This document shows, piece after piece, positions 31,379 through 41,664 of a stretch of DNA of 64,000 nt (the first letter of the stretch is position 1; each line of letters begins with the position of its first letter). The position numbers and the translations under genes are program-made. The stretch is taken from NCBI GenBank assembly GCA_905221605.1, contig CAJNDS010002723.1:973316-1037315 (forward strand). Direction: 5' to 3'. Origin of the DNA: Symbiodinium natans (taxonomy: Eukaryota; Sar; Dinophyceae; Suessiales; Symbiodiniaceae). Under the pieces are notes generated by a model. That model saw only the letters and a program-made list of their open reading frames with translations, was not told the DNA's origin and did no database searches.

Positions 31379-31540
31379 CAGAGTTCTTTCTGAGCTCAGA
31401 GTGTATAAGCTTGCTCTTGCGAATATTCACTTTGTCTAACGGGGGGGGAGACCTTTTCCCCTTACTTTTGAAGAGGGTCTACCATCTTGCGAGTATTCCC
31501 CTTTTTGAAAGGGGGGGGGGGAAGGACTCTAACTTAGCTT

Positions 31541-31620
31541 GGAATTATTTTTGTTTATATAAAACCCAAGAGGATATTAAAAATACTATTTTGATTAAGG
31601 TTCTAAGGGGAGTATAGGAA
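31541..31620 (+). mobile_element. Hairpin-like element, family F second copy
   Basis: ATAAAACCCAAGAGGATATT and TTAAGGTTCTAAGGGGAGTA match 28165-28224. It is preceded by CCCCTTTTTGAAAGGGGGGG, which mirrors the palindromic block preceding the first copy. Confidence 0.45.
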
Positions 31621-31680
31621 AAGGCCCACCGACTTGCAATCCGGGGAAGAGATGAAAGGCTGTCGGCCGACACGGCTCAG

Positions 31681-31811
31681 ATACTATGTTGCTTAAGAAC
31701 CCCCCCCCCAAAACAAAATAAAAAACTTCTTAGGGCAACATAAGAGAAAAAATGGGATCTTTTTTTTTTTTTTTTTTGGGGGGGGAGGGGGTGTTCTTAA
31801 GCAACTGGTAG
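31681..31811 (+). mobile_element. Hairpin element, family B copy (B2)
   Basis: ATACTATGTTGCTTAAGAAC at the left pairs with GTTCTTAAGCAACTGGTAG at the right. The interior is A-rich then a T-run and G-run (about 31760-31795). Confidence 0.65.
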
Positions 31812-31814
31812 AAA

Positions 31815-31983
31815 TTGGGATGTTCCCCCTTTTTCTAACAGACCTTCATAGGGATGATAATAGGGGGTACAAGAATACTAAGGACTGTTAGGGGGCAACG
31901 TTCCCCCTTTTTCTAACAGTCCTTCATAGGGATGATAATAGGGGGTACAAGAATGCCAAGGACTGTTAGGGGGCAACATCCCA
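31815..31983 (+). mobile_element. Hairpin element, family A, tandem dimer (A4)
   Basis: Two copies in direct tandem share one junction. Each has GTTCCCCCTTTTTCTAACAG, CATAGGGATGATAATAGGGG and AAGGACTGTTAGGGGGCAAC. The outer ends TTGGGATG and CATCCCA are intact. Confidence 0.7.
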
Positions 31984-32161
31984 CAGTAGAAAAGGTGCTT
32001 CGGGGTCTGTGGTGCTAAGTCTAAGTGTGTCCCTGCCTTCACCTTGTTGTCAAGCGCGCAGGAGGTCGTGTTCTTCACCGTGCTTAAGTAATTCTTCGTT
32101 TGTGTGGGTTCCATCTATGCGTGGGGGGGAGGAGATTCAACCCCAGAACCTTTAAACCTGT

Positions 32162-32219
32162 GGTTTAGGTTTTAGGGTTTAGGGTTTAGGGTTTAGGGTT
32201 TAACCCTAAACCCTAAACC
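32162..32219. repeat. Head-to-head telomeric junction
   Basis: TTTAGGG units (32162-32201) meet CCCTAAA units (32202-32219) directly with no spacer (TTTAGGGTTTAACCCTAAAC). This orientation is what end-to-end joining of two telomeres would leave. Confidence 0.85.
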
Positions 32220-32454
32220 AGCTTTGGCTTCGAAGAGACTAGGGCAACCGAAGCCAAGGTTGTTTGTCCGCGGCCGGCGTATTGTCAAAGATTTGATGCT
32301 CATGTGCCTAGCTGCAGGGGTTTAGGGTTTAGGGTTTAGGGTTTAGGGTTTAGGGTTAGGGTTTAGGGTTTAGGGTTTAGGGTTTAGGGGCAATCAAGGG
32401 GGCAACCACGGGCTGAGGGTAGGCCTTGGTGGGCCACTTTCCGACTAGGAGCCC

Positions 32455-32552
32455 TAAACCCAAGAACCCCAAACCCTAAAAACCCAAGAACCCTAAACCC
32501 TAAAAACCCAAGAACCCTAAACCCTAAAAAAAAACAACCCAAGAACCCTAAA
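32455..32552 (-). repeat. Tandem repeat of about 25 bp with telomeric core
   Basis: Units of the form AACCCTAAAAACCCAAG repeat four times, combining CCCTAAA with a CCCAAG variant. Confidence 0.7.
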
Positions 32553-32702
32553 GACCCCAAGTAGACTACCTGCGTGCAGCCGCCAGTGATCGAGAGCAGG
32601 TGCTGGGAGCCTTGGGGTTGATCAGGATCTAGGGTCTACTGACCGGTTCTGAGCAGGGAATGCGGGGGTTTAGGGTTTAGGGTTTAGGGTTTAGGGTTTA
32701 GG

Positions 32703-32812
32703 GTTGGGGGTTTACGATACTAGGGCTACCTTACTGGGGCCTCACTACAAGGGGGATCCCACTACTTGGGGCTCTATATTAGGGAATGAGCTAGAGTACC
32801 GAATTCCCGCAT
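32703..32812 (+). mobile_element. Possible family C element, rearranged (C5)
   Basis: It starts GGGGGTTTACGATACTAGGG, the family C terminus. The downstream GGGGGATCCCACTACTTGGG resembles family C only in parts. The right end is not clear. Confidence 0.35.
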
Positions 32813-33176
32813 ACCCTGCGAACCACAAGGTTTGTTTCGGGTCTAGTTCAGCACGCTTCAACGCAAAAGGGGGAAGCACAGGCGCAGGCCTTCCTTTCAG
32901 GCTTTGCCCGCAGGCCCTAAAATCCAGACCCCTGAAAACCCGAAGCTTAGCGGTACGCATACTCTGAAAAGGCTCCCCCCTAAACCCTCTAGACCCTTGA
33001 CCCTAGACCCTGGACCCTAGACCCTAGACCCTAGACCCTAAACCCTAAACGCTAAACCCTAAACCCTAAACCCTTCCCGAAGATCCTTTTTCCCCGAGGA
33101 TGGAGTTGCTGATCATTCTCTGTGGCTATGAGCCCCGGCACGACCTCCTTGCAAGAATCTCTCCCGGTAGCCTTCA

Positions 33177-33273
33177 CTAGGGTACTTATAGGTAGGGGTA
33201 GAAGTAGGAGAACTATGGCTGTAACCTTATGTAGGGTACTTATAACCCCACTTCTAAGTACCCATGAACCTTC
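33177..33273 (+). mobile_element. Hairpin element, family D copy (D6)
   Basis: It contains CTATGGCTGTAACCTTATGT, GGGTACTTATAACCCCACTT and CTAAGTACCCATGAACCTTC. The left terminus is degenerate. Confidence 0.5.
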
Positions 33274-33688
33274 AAGTCGGCTTTATAGGGTTTAGGGTTT
33301 AGGGTTTAGGGTTTAGGGTTTAGGGTTCAAATTCAGCCTCTGTGCAGTTTGAAGGTGTGTTCCTTGAGCTTGAGAGGTGTCGGGCTCTCTTGGTCTATGG
33401 GGTTGAGGGTGTAAAATCTGGGCGTGTCACCAGTTGCGGCTCTTCGTCAACATGTTCTGAATCATGCCCTTATCGGCCCTGCAGAATTGTAACATGAGCT
33501 ACTCTGAATACCCGTTAAAAAACATCCCTAAACCTTAATCCCTAGTTAAATTATGTTGGTCTGGGTGGAGGCTGGAGACTGCAGCACGGGCGCATCGTCG
33601 ATTTAGGGTTTAGGGCTTAGGATTTAGGGCTCAGGGTTTAGGGTTGTAAAGCCAGGTATACGGAATACGCCTACCAGTACATTTGGTT

Positions 33689-34195
33689 GGGGGGGGGGGG
33701 GGAGGGGGGGGGGAGGGGGGGGAGGGGGGGGGGGGAGGGGGGGGGAGGGGGGGGAGGGGGGGGGGAGGGGGGGAGGGGGGGGGAGGGGGGGAGGGGGGGG
33801 GGGGAGGGGGGGGAGGGGGGGGAGGGGGGGGAGGGGGGGGAGGGGAGGGGAGGGGGGGGGGGGGGGAGGAGGGGGAGGGGAGGGGGAGGGGAGGGGGGGG
33901 AGGGGGGGGGGGGGGGAGGGGGGAGGGGGGGGAGGGGGGCGGGGGGGGAGGGGGGGAGGGGGGGGAGGGGGGGAGGGGGGGGAGGGGGGGGAGGGGGGGA
34001 GGGGGGGGGGGGAGGGGGGGGAGGGGGGGGAGGGGGGGAGGGGAGGGGGGGGAGGGGGGGGAGGGGCGGGAGGGGGGGAGGGGGGGGGAGGGGGGGGGGG
34101 GGGAGGGGGGGAGGGGGGGGGGAGGGGGGGGAGGGAGGGGGGGGGGGGAGGAGGGGGGGGGGGGGGAGGGGGAGGAGGGGGATGGAGGGAGGGGG

Positions 34196-34229
<34 letters not shown>

Positions 34230-34259
34230 GGGGGGGGAGGGGGGGGAGGGGGGGGGGGG
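33689..34259 (+). repeat. 570-bp G-tract repeat (G5-9A)n
   Basis: Uninterrupted purine tract of G runs separated by single A, with only two C (near 33940 and 34066) and one T (near 34182). It begins after TTTGGTT and ends at CTGTTGAAGG. Proline-rich and glycine-rich frames of about 200 codons on either strand are artefacts. On the G strand it could fold into many quadruplexes. Confidence 0.95.
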
Positions 34260-34508
34260 CTGTTGAAGGCCGACAAGCACCCTAAACCCGCAAAAAAACC
34301 CTAAACCCTACTTTGAGGCCCAGGCTAGAGCATTTGAAGAGCTTCGACGATTTGTCGCTCTATAGCTTAAATCTTAAAAGGGATCCTTATGATTTAAGGA
34401 ATGTTCCTTAGTTAAGGGGGTATTGGGCTCTTTGGGGTGGGAGATGTCAGTGAGTGCGGCATGCGCTGAGTCTGAGCATGCTTGTTGTTTTGTCATCATC
34501 GGCATAGC

Positions 34509-34597
34509 CTGAAGGTTCATGGGTAGGAAATCTATGGCTATAACCTTGTCTGGGGTACTTACAACCCCGCTTCTAAGTACCCATGACTCTTCAAGTA
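34509..34597 (+). mobile_element. Hairpin element, family D copy (D7)
   Basis: CTGAAGGTTCATGGGTAGGA at the left, GCTTCTAAGTACCCATGACT at the right, GGCTATAACCTTGTCTGGGG in the middle. Confidence 0.6.
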
Positions 34598-34782
34598 GCG
34601 GAAGTCTTAGACCCAATGCCCAACGCAGCAACTAAGGGCGAGCTCATCCTTGCTCTGACAGTGGAGTCTGTCGCCGACAGCATCGTGGCGTTCCGAATGC
34701 TGCGGATTGCCCGTACATTGCGTGTCCCACCGGCACTGTGGATCTGATCTGCCAATGCAGGCCATCAGAAGCCAAGCCTTAG

Positions 34783-34869
34783 GGGTTTAGGGTTTAGGGT
34801 TTAGGGTTTAGGGTTTAGGGTTTAGGGTTTAGGGTTTAGGGTTTAGGGTTTAGGGTTTAGGGTTTAGGG
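34783..34869 (+). repeat. Interstitial TTTAGGG array
   Basis: About twelve perfect units followed immediately by TCTAAACCCCCACC, a partial reversal. Confidence 0.93.
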
Positions 34870-35506
34870 GTCTAAACCCCCACCCTAATCCCGAAATCCT
34901 CAACGACCTCCTAACCCTGAGCCCCTGACCCTAAATCGTGAAAAGTCAGTGGTGAAACTCAGGGAACACCTCTCGTAGAAAGAACTTCAGTTATATTGCA
35001 TATGCATATGTATATATATATATATGTGGGGTTTGGGGTTCAGGCTATAGTCAGCAGTGCTGGGGCTTGGGCATTCTGGGCTGCTTGGGACTTCTTTTCC
35101 GCCGGCACTCCCGACTCGAAGCCCTGAGGAATATGACAAGTCCATATGTACTATGGCTTAGGGACTTGTTTAGAAACCCTTTGCCCACCCCCTTCCCCCT
35201 CCTTATGCCCCCCGCCCCGAACCTCAGTCGGGAGAATGTAAAGCAAAGGCGCGTAGGAGTTTGGGAGGGTTTAGAATGTAGGGTTTAGGGTTGACCCCAG
35301 TTCGTCTGGACATTTGGCCTTAGTAAGGTCAGTGGGCCGAGGGTGTGCGCCTACGCCCCAAGACCCTAAAATCCGATAGCTGTGCCCTTTTAGAAGCCCT
35401 AGAAACCCTAGAAACCCTAGCGGCCCTAGCGCCCTGCAACCCTAACTCCTACAAGCCCTGCAGACGCTACAAACCCGAATTCTAAACCCTACTCAGCCCT
35501 AGAACT

Positions 35507-35588
35507 TGTGATGTTCCCCCTTATACTAACAGTCCTTGATAGGGGATTCTAATAGGGGGGGTACTAGTATCGGGGGGAGCACCCCAAC
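35507..35588 (+). mobile_element. Hairpin element, family A copy (A5)
   Basis: GTGATGTTCCCCCTTATACT at the left; the right arm is shortened to GGGGGGAGCACCCCAAC. Confidence 0.55.
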
Positions 35589-35661
35589 CCTAAACCCTAA
35601 ACTCTAAGCCCCATTGAACCCTAAACCCTAATGTGGTTCATGCCTAGAACTATCATCCTCA

Positions 35662-35786
35662 CCCTAAAACCTAAACCCTAAACCCTAAACCCTAAACCCT
35701 AAACCCTAAACCCTAAACCCTAAACCCTAAACCCTAAACCCTAAACCCTAAACCCTGAACCCTGAACCCTAAACCCTAAACCCTAA
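35662..35786 (-). repeat. Interstitial CCCTAAA array
   Basis: About eighteen units, two of them CCCTGAA. Confidence 0.93.
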
Positions 35787-36953
35787 CGCTCGATACAGCT
35801 TTAGGTCTGCTGAAGCTTTTCCGGCGCGTCGGCTACTTCAAAGAGCCCGATGGCCTGCACCAAGGGTTTCGGGTTCAGGGTTTAGGGTTTAGGGTTTAGG
35901 GTTTGGTAGTCCTGGACAAATAGGGTTCTTAGCTTCTTCTATCATCTTTCCAAAGTCATCATCATTAGGGTCATGACCACTGACTATTCATGCTTGTTTT
36001 AATGTAGCGATGGCCATCAGGATTCTGATGATGGTCTTTTCTTGACTACTTTGGTCGCCGTGGTTGTGAAGCCTGGGGTCACCTTGTTGTTTCGTGATTG
36101 TATGATCTAAGCATGATGATCGTCATTATTCGGATGGTTCGGGTTGTTGTGCCCTAAACCCTAAACCCTAAACCCTAAACCCTAAACCCTAAACCCTAAA
36201 CCCTAAACCCTAAACCTAGAGTTATCTAAAAGATAGGATGGAGAAGCCCCCTCTCTCCCTTCCCAACCCCCTCTTTTCTGTCGTAGGACATGTGCTATTC
36301 GAGCTCGTAGTCATAGATGTCTTCGTTTCATACTCGCCGTACACCGTACACAAGCTATTTTCCGGGAATTTCAACTCTGGAGCAGTTTTGTTTGTTAATA
36401 GTCCCTTCAGCGTAGGGCGTGATTGACTGAAACCCTGGTTGTTTTAGGCCCACTTGCAAGGACCAGAAGTTGCCAGAACAACTGCAGCAATCACTGCGCA
36501 CAAGGGAATGCTGTTCGGAATGTCACAACGGCCAGCCCTTTGAACCCAAGGCTACGCAAGGTGCTAACCATGGCGACAACATGCCTTCGAACGCTGCTGT
36601 GGTCCTTCCTTTTCTGTTTCGTGGTGATGAGCCTTGTCCTCAAGCCGAAGGCAGCAGAACGATTTCGGATGTTTTGGGCCTTGACAGGCACTGTCCATTT
36701 CCGGGTAGGGCGTGCCGCACAGTTTAGGCCTCGAGGGAACAATCTCAACCTGCAGCGGTTGATTTTTCCTTGGAGCTTTCAGCCAACAGCAGGCCGTGCT
36801 GTATTATTGTTTAGGGTCTACAGGGTTTAGGGTTTATCTTGGTGCACGGCGCAGAAACCATACTTCAAGGTTAGACACATTGAGCTCTGCAAGCGGAGGA
36901 CCTTTTGGTCCATGCTGCTTGTGGATCTCGTGCAGCCGTTCCTTTGGCACAAG

Positions 36954-37023
36954 ACTACGAATTGCGTAAGAACCCCCACCCACCCCCCCCCCCCCGCGAA
37001 GAAAGATATTCCCCCCAAGTAGT
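36954..37023 (+). mobile_element. Hairpin element, family B short copy (B3)
   Basis: CTACGAATTGCGTAAGAACC leads into a C-rich block and ends CCCCCCAAGTAGTA. Only the outer part of the family is kept. Confidence 0.4.
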
Positions 37024-37457
37024 ACCGGGAGATCTACTTTTTGGATCCACCCAGGGATCTGGGTACCCTGAGCTAGCTACCGCGAACAGTGCGTGCAACA
37101 TTCTGTGTCAACAGCATTCGCCTCTCCGAAGTAGACCGAGATCGTCGCTGATAGAGTGAACGACAGAAAGGCGGGGAGAAGCCTGAAGAGGATCAAATCT
37201 GCCGCACATGCGTGTGAGGCAGGCAATCCATACTTCAGGGCACCCACGTCAGAAGAACCACTCTCGGGCTGGGCGATTCTCTGCACCTGCCGAAAAGACT
37301 GCACAGCTTAAACCCTAAACCCTAAACCCTAGACCCTCTCCACCACAGCAAGCTCCACATGGGCGAGCCGCAGCCTCAGCATATTGAGTATCCCAGGCCC
37401 CTGAAAAGCCCCCGCAGAGTACCCTCTACTACTTTTTGGGGTCATGCTTGGGAACCC

Positions 37458-37561
37458 TTTAGGGTTTAGGGTTTAGGGTTTAGGGTTTAGGGTTTAGGGT
37501 TTAGGGTTTAGGGTTTAGGGTTTAGGGTTTAGGGTTTAGGGTTTAGGGTTTAGGGTTTAGG
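37458..37561 (+). repeat. Interstitial TTTAGGG array
   Basis: About fifteen perfect units. Confidence 0.95.
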
Positions 37562-37840
37562 GGATCCAGCCCGGGGTCTGGGATTGCTCGCAACTGAGTA
37601 TTTCACGACAAAATCATCACAGGAGGCGGGCACGCACGCTCACGGAGGTTTCGGGTTTAGGGTTTAGGGTAGTGGCGTAAGGAAAAAAAGGGTAGTGGTG
37701 TAAGAGGAAGGGGTCCATGGGTGAGGAGCGTGAATTACGCGGCTCGCGATGAAGATTGCAACCACAAAAAGCCCCATGACAAGAGCTTGTGAGGCTAATT
37801 GTTGACTTGCACGAGAGCTCCAGCACCTTTGCGGACTCTT

Positions 37841-37992
37841 GGTAGCCCAGTGGTACACTTTACCATTTTCTTGGTTCTGGGTTTAGGGTTTAGGGTTTAG
37901 TGTTTAGGGTTGAGGGTTTAGGATTTAGGTCCCTTATAAAGTAACCTACCCCAAAATGGGTGCCCTTATTATCATAGGGTTACTGGGCTACC
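37841..37992 (+). mobile_element. Hairpin element, family E copy with telomeric insert (E2)
   Basis: The terminal inverted repeats GGTAGCCCAGTGGTA and TTACTGGGCTACC are clear. Between TTGGTTCTGGG and GTCCCTTATAAAG lie about eight TTTAGGG-type units (37880-37928). E1 at 2706 has no units there. Confidence 0.65.
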
Positions 37993-38224
37993 AAGGACTG
38001 CGAAGAGTGCGTCCGGATGTCATCCTCGGCCGCTCTGCATTTTATGTGGGTTTCATGGTTTAGGGTTTAGGGTTTAGGGTTTAGGGTTTTAGGATGGGTT
38101 TCGAATGGTTGGAGGGTTAAGCTGAGGTGGGACCATCGGGTATGTTACATGTACCCTTACTGGCTTAAAGAGGATCACATCTAGTTCAGAGGGTTTTCAG
38201 GTCTTAAGGGCCAACGTAGTATTG

Positions 38225-38320
38225 TAGCACCCATTTTGGGGTAGGCTACTTTAAAAGGGACCTAAACCCTAAACCCTAAACCCAGAACCAAGAAAAAGGT
38301 AAAGATACCACTGGGCTACC
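38225..38320 (-). mobile_element. Hairpin element, family E copy with telomeric insert, inverted (E3)
   Basis: On the minus strand it reads GGTAGCCCAGTGGTATC, a TTTTTCTTGGTTCTGGG block, three TTTAGGG units, then GTCCCTTTTAAAGTAGCC. The telomeric units lie at the same point as in E2, 230 bp away and in opposite orientation. Confidence 0.65.
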
Positions 38321-38418
38321 TGTAGAGGGTTGCCGAGCGTTTCGGGGGCCAGAGTCACGAGCCGTGAGGTAGGAATCAGCTGCAGCTCAGGGTTTGCTGG
38401 AAGTTATGGGTTGCCTAA

Positions 38419-38502
38419 GCTAGGGTTTAGGGTTTAGGGTTTAGGGTTTAGGGTTTAGGGTTTAGGGTTTAGGGTTTAGGGTTTAGGGTTTAGGGTTTAG
38501 GG
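38419..38502 (+). repeat. Interstitial TTTAGGG array
   Basis: About twelve perfect units. Confidence 0.93.
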
Positions 38503-38782
38503 CTTCCCGGTTTAGGGTTTAGGGTCCACGACTGACCTTACGAACTTCAAAACGCCTCGGCCGAAATCCTCCACCCCTCCAGGTCATGATGGCAAACTTG
38601 CTGCTCTTCAAGAGACTCAGGCTGCAGATGGGCGTCGAAGTTCGACCTCCAAGTCTTGAATGAGAGGTTTAGGGTTTAGGGTTTAGGGTTCAGAGTTTAG
38701 GGTGCAGGGCTTCTGGGCGCCTTTACAAAGAGCCCCTGCCCTTAAGCCCGTTGATCGACTTACTCCATGGGTTTACACACCA

Positions 38783-38879
38783 GTTGGTCCCCCCTTATAC
38801 AAACAGTCCTGAATAGGGATTGCAATCGGGGGTACTAAATCCCGATTAAGGACTGTAGTATAAGGGGAAACATCCTAAC
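38783..38879 (+). mobile_element. Hairpin element, family A copy (A6)
   Basis: GTTGGTCCCCCCTTATACAA at the left and GTATAAGGGGAAACATCCTA with AC at the right; the central CGGGGGTACTAAATCCCGAT is well kept. Confidence 0.65.
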
Positions 38880-39615
38880 TTTTAAGGGTAATATGTGGGG
38901 ATTATTCTTTTTCATTTTTTTTTTTGGGGGGGGGGGGTTCTTAAGTACATGGTAGGTAGTCTCGCTCTGGAGATATATTTTGTTCAAGGCAGCCCTGCAA
39001 GGCTGCTCGTAGTTCCTCAACTTCGCCGCAAAACCTCAGAAGCGCAGAGGCTGTTGCAATGCAGTGTAGGGTTTCGGGTTTAGGGTTTAGGGTGGCGCAC
39101 AGTCTGCGACCAGGTGCTTGAGAGAGCCCTGGCACAAAAAGGGTTTAGGGTTTAGGGTTTAAGGTTTAGGGTTTAGGGTTTAGGCATCCAGGCAGGTGGC
39201 ACAAACAGCCCTACCAAGACAGTACTTCTAGGGCCAGGCTGCCGAAGGGCCCTAGCCCTAGAACCCTAGCCTCATCCATGTGTTGGCCGAGGCTTCCGCG
39301 TGAAAAACAGCCGACAAAAAAGCCCTACCAGTCCCCCGTTTCTTTTGTGGATGTAGGGCATCGGAAACAAGGCAAAAAGGGGGGGGGGGCGAAGTGCCAG
39401 GACACAGCAATGTTTCAACAAGAAAGGTTTAGGGTCTTTGGGGGGCCTTTAGGATCTTGTAGGGTTTAGGGTTTAGGGTTCAGGGTTGTGCCTTAACACC
39501 GATGCCCTAAACCCACCATTTGCAAACCGAGGACTGTGATTGCCGGTGACAGCTGGGGTCTGATTGCCGTCCCGGTGATTGAGGTGCGTCAGGGGTGTTT
39601 GGGTTTAGGGTTTAG

Positions 39616-39715
39616 GTTGGGATGTTCCCCTTATACTAACAGCCCTGAATAGGGATTATAATAGGGGGAGCAAAAGTCCCTGTTAAGGACTGTTAGTATA
39701 CGGGGTACATCCCCA
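39616..39715 (+). mobile_element. Hairpin element, family A copy (A7)
   Basis: GTTGGGATGTTCCCCTTATA, CTAACAGCCCTGAATAGGGA, TTAAGGACTGTTAGTATACG and GGGTACATCCCC. Both arms are present. Confidence 0.7.
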
Positions 39716-40057
39716 GGCTTAGGACTTGAGGCTTCATAGCATTCATGGTTTAAGCTGACGGGATGACATAAACCCAAGCCGAATCCGAATGCGCCCTAAA
39801 CCCTAAACCCTAAACCTCAACCCTGAACCCCGAACCCCGAACCCCGAACCCCGAACCCTGAACCCTGAACCCTGAACCCTGAACCCTGAACCCTAAACCC
39901 AAGCCAGGCGCACCCAGCCACTGCCATCATCTTCGTCGGGTCATTGCTGACGCTGGTCTTCGGCGTAGGGTGGCCCAGGAACGGCACCCTGCAATCCCCT
40001 GAGAAGGTTTAGGGTTTAGGGTTTAGGGGGGGGGGGGGGGGGTTGAAACACTAAACT

Positions 40058-40153
40058 TCGGATGCTCCCCCTTATACTAGCAGGATTTAGTAGGGATTAT
40101 AATGGTGGTACTCGAATCCCAGTGGGTGTTTAGTATACGGGGGAGCATCCTGA
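40058..40153 (+). mobile_element. Hairpin element, family A copy (A8)
   Basis: TTCGGATGCTCCCCCTTATA at the left and TATACGGGGGAGCATCCTGA at the right. Compensating changes (GATGCTCCC and GGGAGCATC) keep the stem paired. Confidence 0.65.
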
Positions 40154-40213
40154 CACAAAACCCGCGATGCTCCGAAGCCAGCCCTCTGAACGAATGTGCG
40201 TCTAAGCCTTAAG

Positions 40214-40281
40214 TTTGGGATGTTCCCCCTTATACTAGCAGTCCCTTAATAGGGGTTTTCATACCCCCTGCTATAATAATC
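40214..40281 (+). mobile_element. Hairpin element, family A, 5' half (A9)
   Basis: TTTGGGATGTTCCCCCTTAT followed by ACTAGCAGTCCCTTAATAGG and a truncated end near ATACCCCCTGCTATAA. Confidence 0.5.
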
Positions 40282-40535
40282 CAGAAACCATAAACCCTAT
40301 AATCCCTACAAAGGACCGTTTCTCCCTATGCTTCCATGTAGCCAGCTTCTTGAGACAGTGGGGTTTGGGGTTTGGGGTTCGGGGTTTAGGGTTTAGGGTT
40401 CGGGGTTTAGGGTTAACAGTTTAGGCTTCTTGAAGGCAGCGGCGACGAGCAGGGACGTGCAAACTGGAAGCACCCGCGTAGACACAGCCCTTGGCAAGCA
40501 GCACAAGAACGATCATGGCCAGCGACAACACAAAA

Positions 40536-40650
40536 GGGTGTTTACGATACTAAGGGACCCCAAATATAGACCCCCAAATTGTAGGATCCCCTTATAACAA
40601 GGCTAACAAGGATCCCAATAAGGTACCCCTAAGATCGTGTAAACCCCCCC
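40536..40650 (+). mobile_element. Hairpin element, family C copy (C2)
   Basis: GGGTGTTTACGATACTAAGG at the left pairs with GATCGTGTAAACCCCCC at the right. The interior carries CCCCAAATTGTAGGATCCCC and AATAAGGTACCCCTAAG. Confidence 0.65.
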
Positions 40651-41445
40651 AAAACAGACGGAATCTCCCGGCAGCAGCCCCTGTCCGCCTTCTCCTGCAT
40701 ACAGCATTTAGCACCTCAAGGAAAACTCCAGGCCACGCATTGACCCCTGAATAAGTGACCCCTCTCATGGGTTTGTGGAACTCTAGCCGACTCGCAATAT
40801 CGTAGCGACGCTTGAAACGCTTGAGACGCCCAGGTGCTCAACCTCATAGTCGCAGAATCTCGACAGAGTTTGTCTCGGATGGGTTTAGAGCTTAGGGTTT
40901 TGCATTAGAGTGCCCTGGTTGGACTCGTGCGACAATACTAATTCGGAAGCTTTGCTTGAGGTTGACTTTTTGGGTGCCGATGCCAATTTCGGAGTTGTTG
41001 GAGTTGTCGTCGCAGCTGTGGTAGCAGATCGTACAAGTCACTCAGTTGCCTAGTTGGAACAGAGCTCCAAGATTTTGCAAATCCCCCAATGAATCCTGAG
41101 ACCGAAACCCCAAACCTATGACCTTAGGCAGGTATATATACCCTTTAAGGGATTGTGTAGGGTACCCTACATATACCCTTTAAGGGATTCTATAGGACCC
41201 TAATGGGAAGGTTGTGGTGGACACTTTTGCCGAGACACGGCAGCGCGATGTGCTTGGCATGGCTGAGGCCGACAAGCTTTCGGGGCTTTAGGGTTTAGGG
41301 TTTAGGGTTTAGGGTTTAGGGTCCCTAAAATCTAAACCCTGTAAACCTTAAGGTGGCACAAGTCCGGCGTTGCAGGCCTTCTGAAGTTGAGGGCTCTTGA
41401 ATTCGTTCTGTGATGTGGCATACTTGAAGGTCAAGGACCTAGAGT

Positions 41446-41653
41446 AGGCCCTTATTCCCTTTTCGTTAGGGTCTAGGTTCCCTTGCAAGCCCCTATGAGC
41501 CAAAAAGGGCACCCTTTGTATTCCTAGGTTACTCCTGGGTCTAGAGGTTCTTGGCCAGCTACTAGGTAGGCCTTTGGGACATTGTATGCTTTCCCTTATT
41601 TAGGTTTAAGAGGATCATCTTCAAGATTTGCTCAGAGGGTTTTAAGGGCCATC
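41446..41653 (+). mobile_element. Composite dispersed element (family E part plus second part, no long telomeric insert)
   Basis: It carries CCCTTTTCGTTAGGGTCTAG then GTTCCCTTGCAAG (family E landmarks, E5), followed by GTAGGCCTTTGGGACATTGT, CCCTTATTTAGGTTTAAGAG and GAGGGTTTTAAGGGCCATC. The second half matches 31215-31378, which has a CCCTAAA tract at TTTAGGTTTAAG. Confidence 0.5.
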
Positions 41654-41664
41654 ATCGGTTTGTG

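Larger units (their letters stand above)
23331..33600. other. Long telomeric-repeat mosaic with many hairpin elements, no gene
   Basis: Arrays of both orientations recur (for example 23615-23665 G-rich, 25882-25937 G-rich, 29085-29187 C-rich, 29683-29715 G-rich, 32317-32390 G-rich). It also contains a 220-bp C-rich tract (24556-24780), AT microsatellites (25228-25258, 26067-26112) and hairpin copies of families A to E. Between 26810 and 27400 is a 590-bp piece without telomeric repeat and without a recognised gene. Frames of 114 and 84 codons at 24547-24891 are homopolymer artefacts. Confidence 0.7.

Noticed and set aside
33624-34304. Proline-rich and glycine-rich ORFs of about 200 codons on both strands
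   Set aside because: They are produced by the (G5-9A)n tract in any frame and have no unique sequence.
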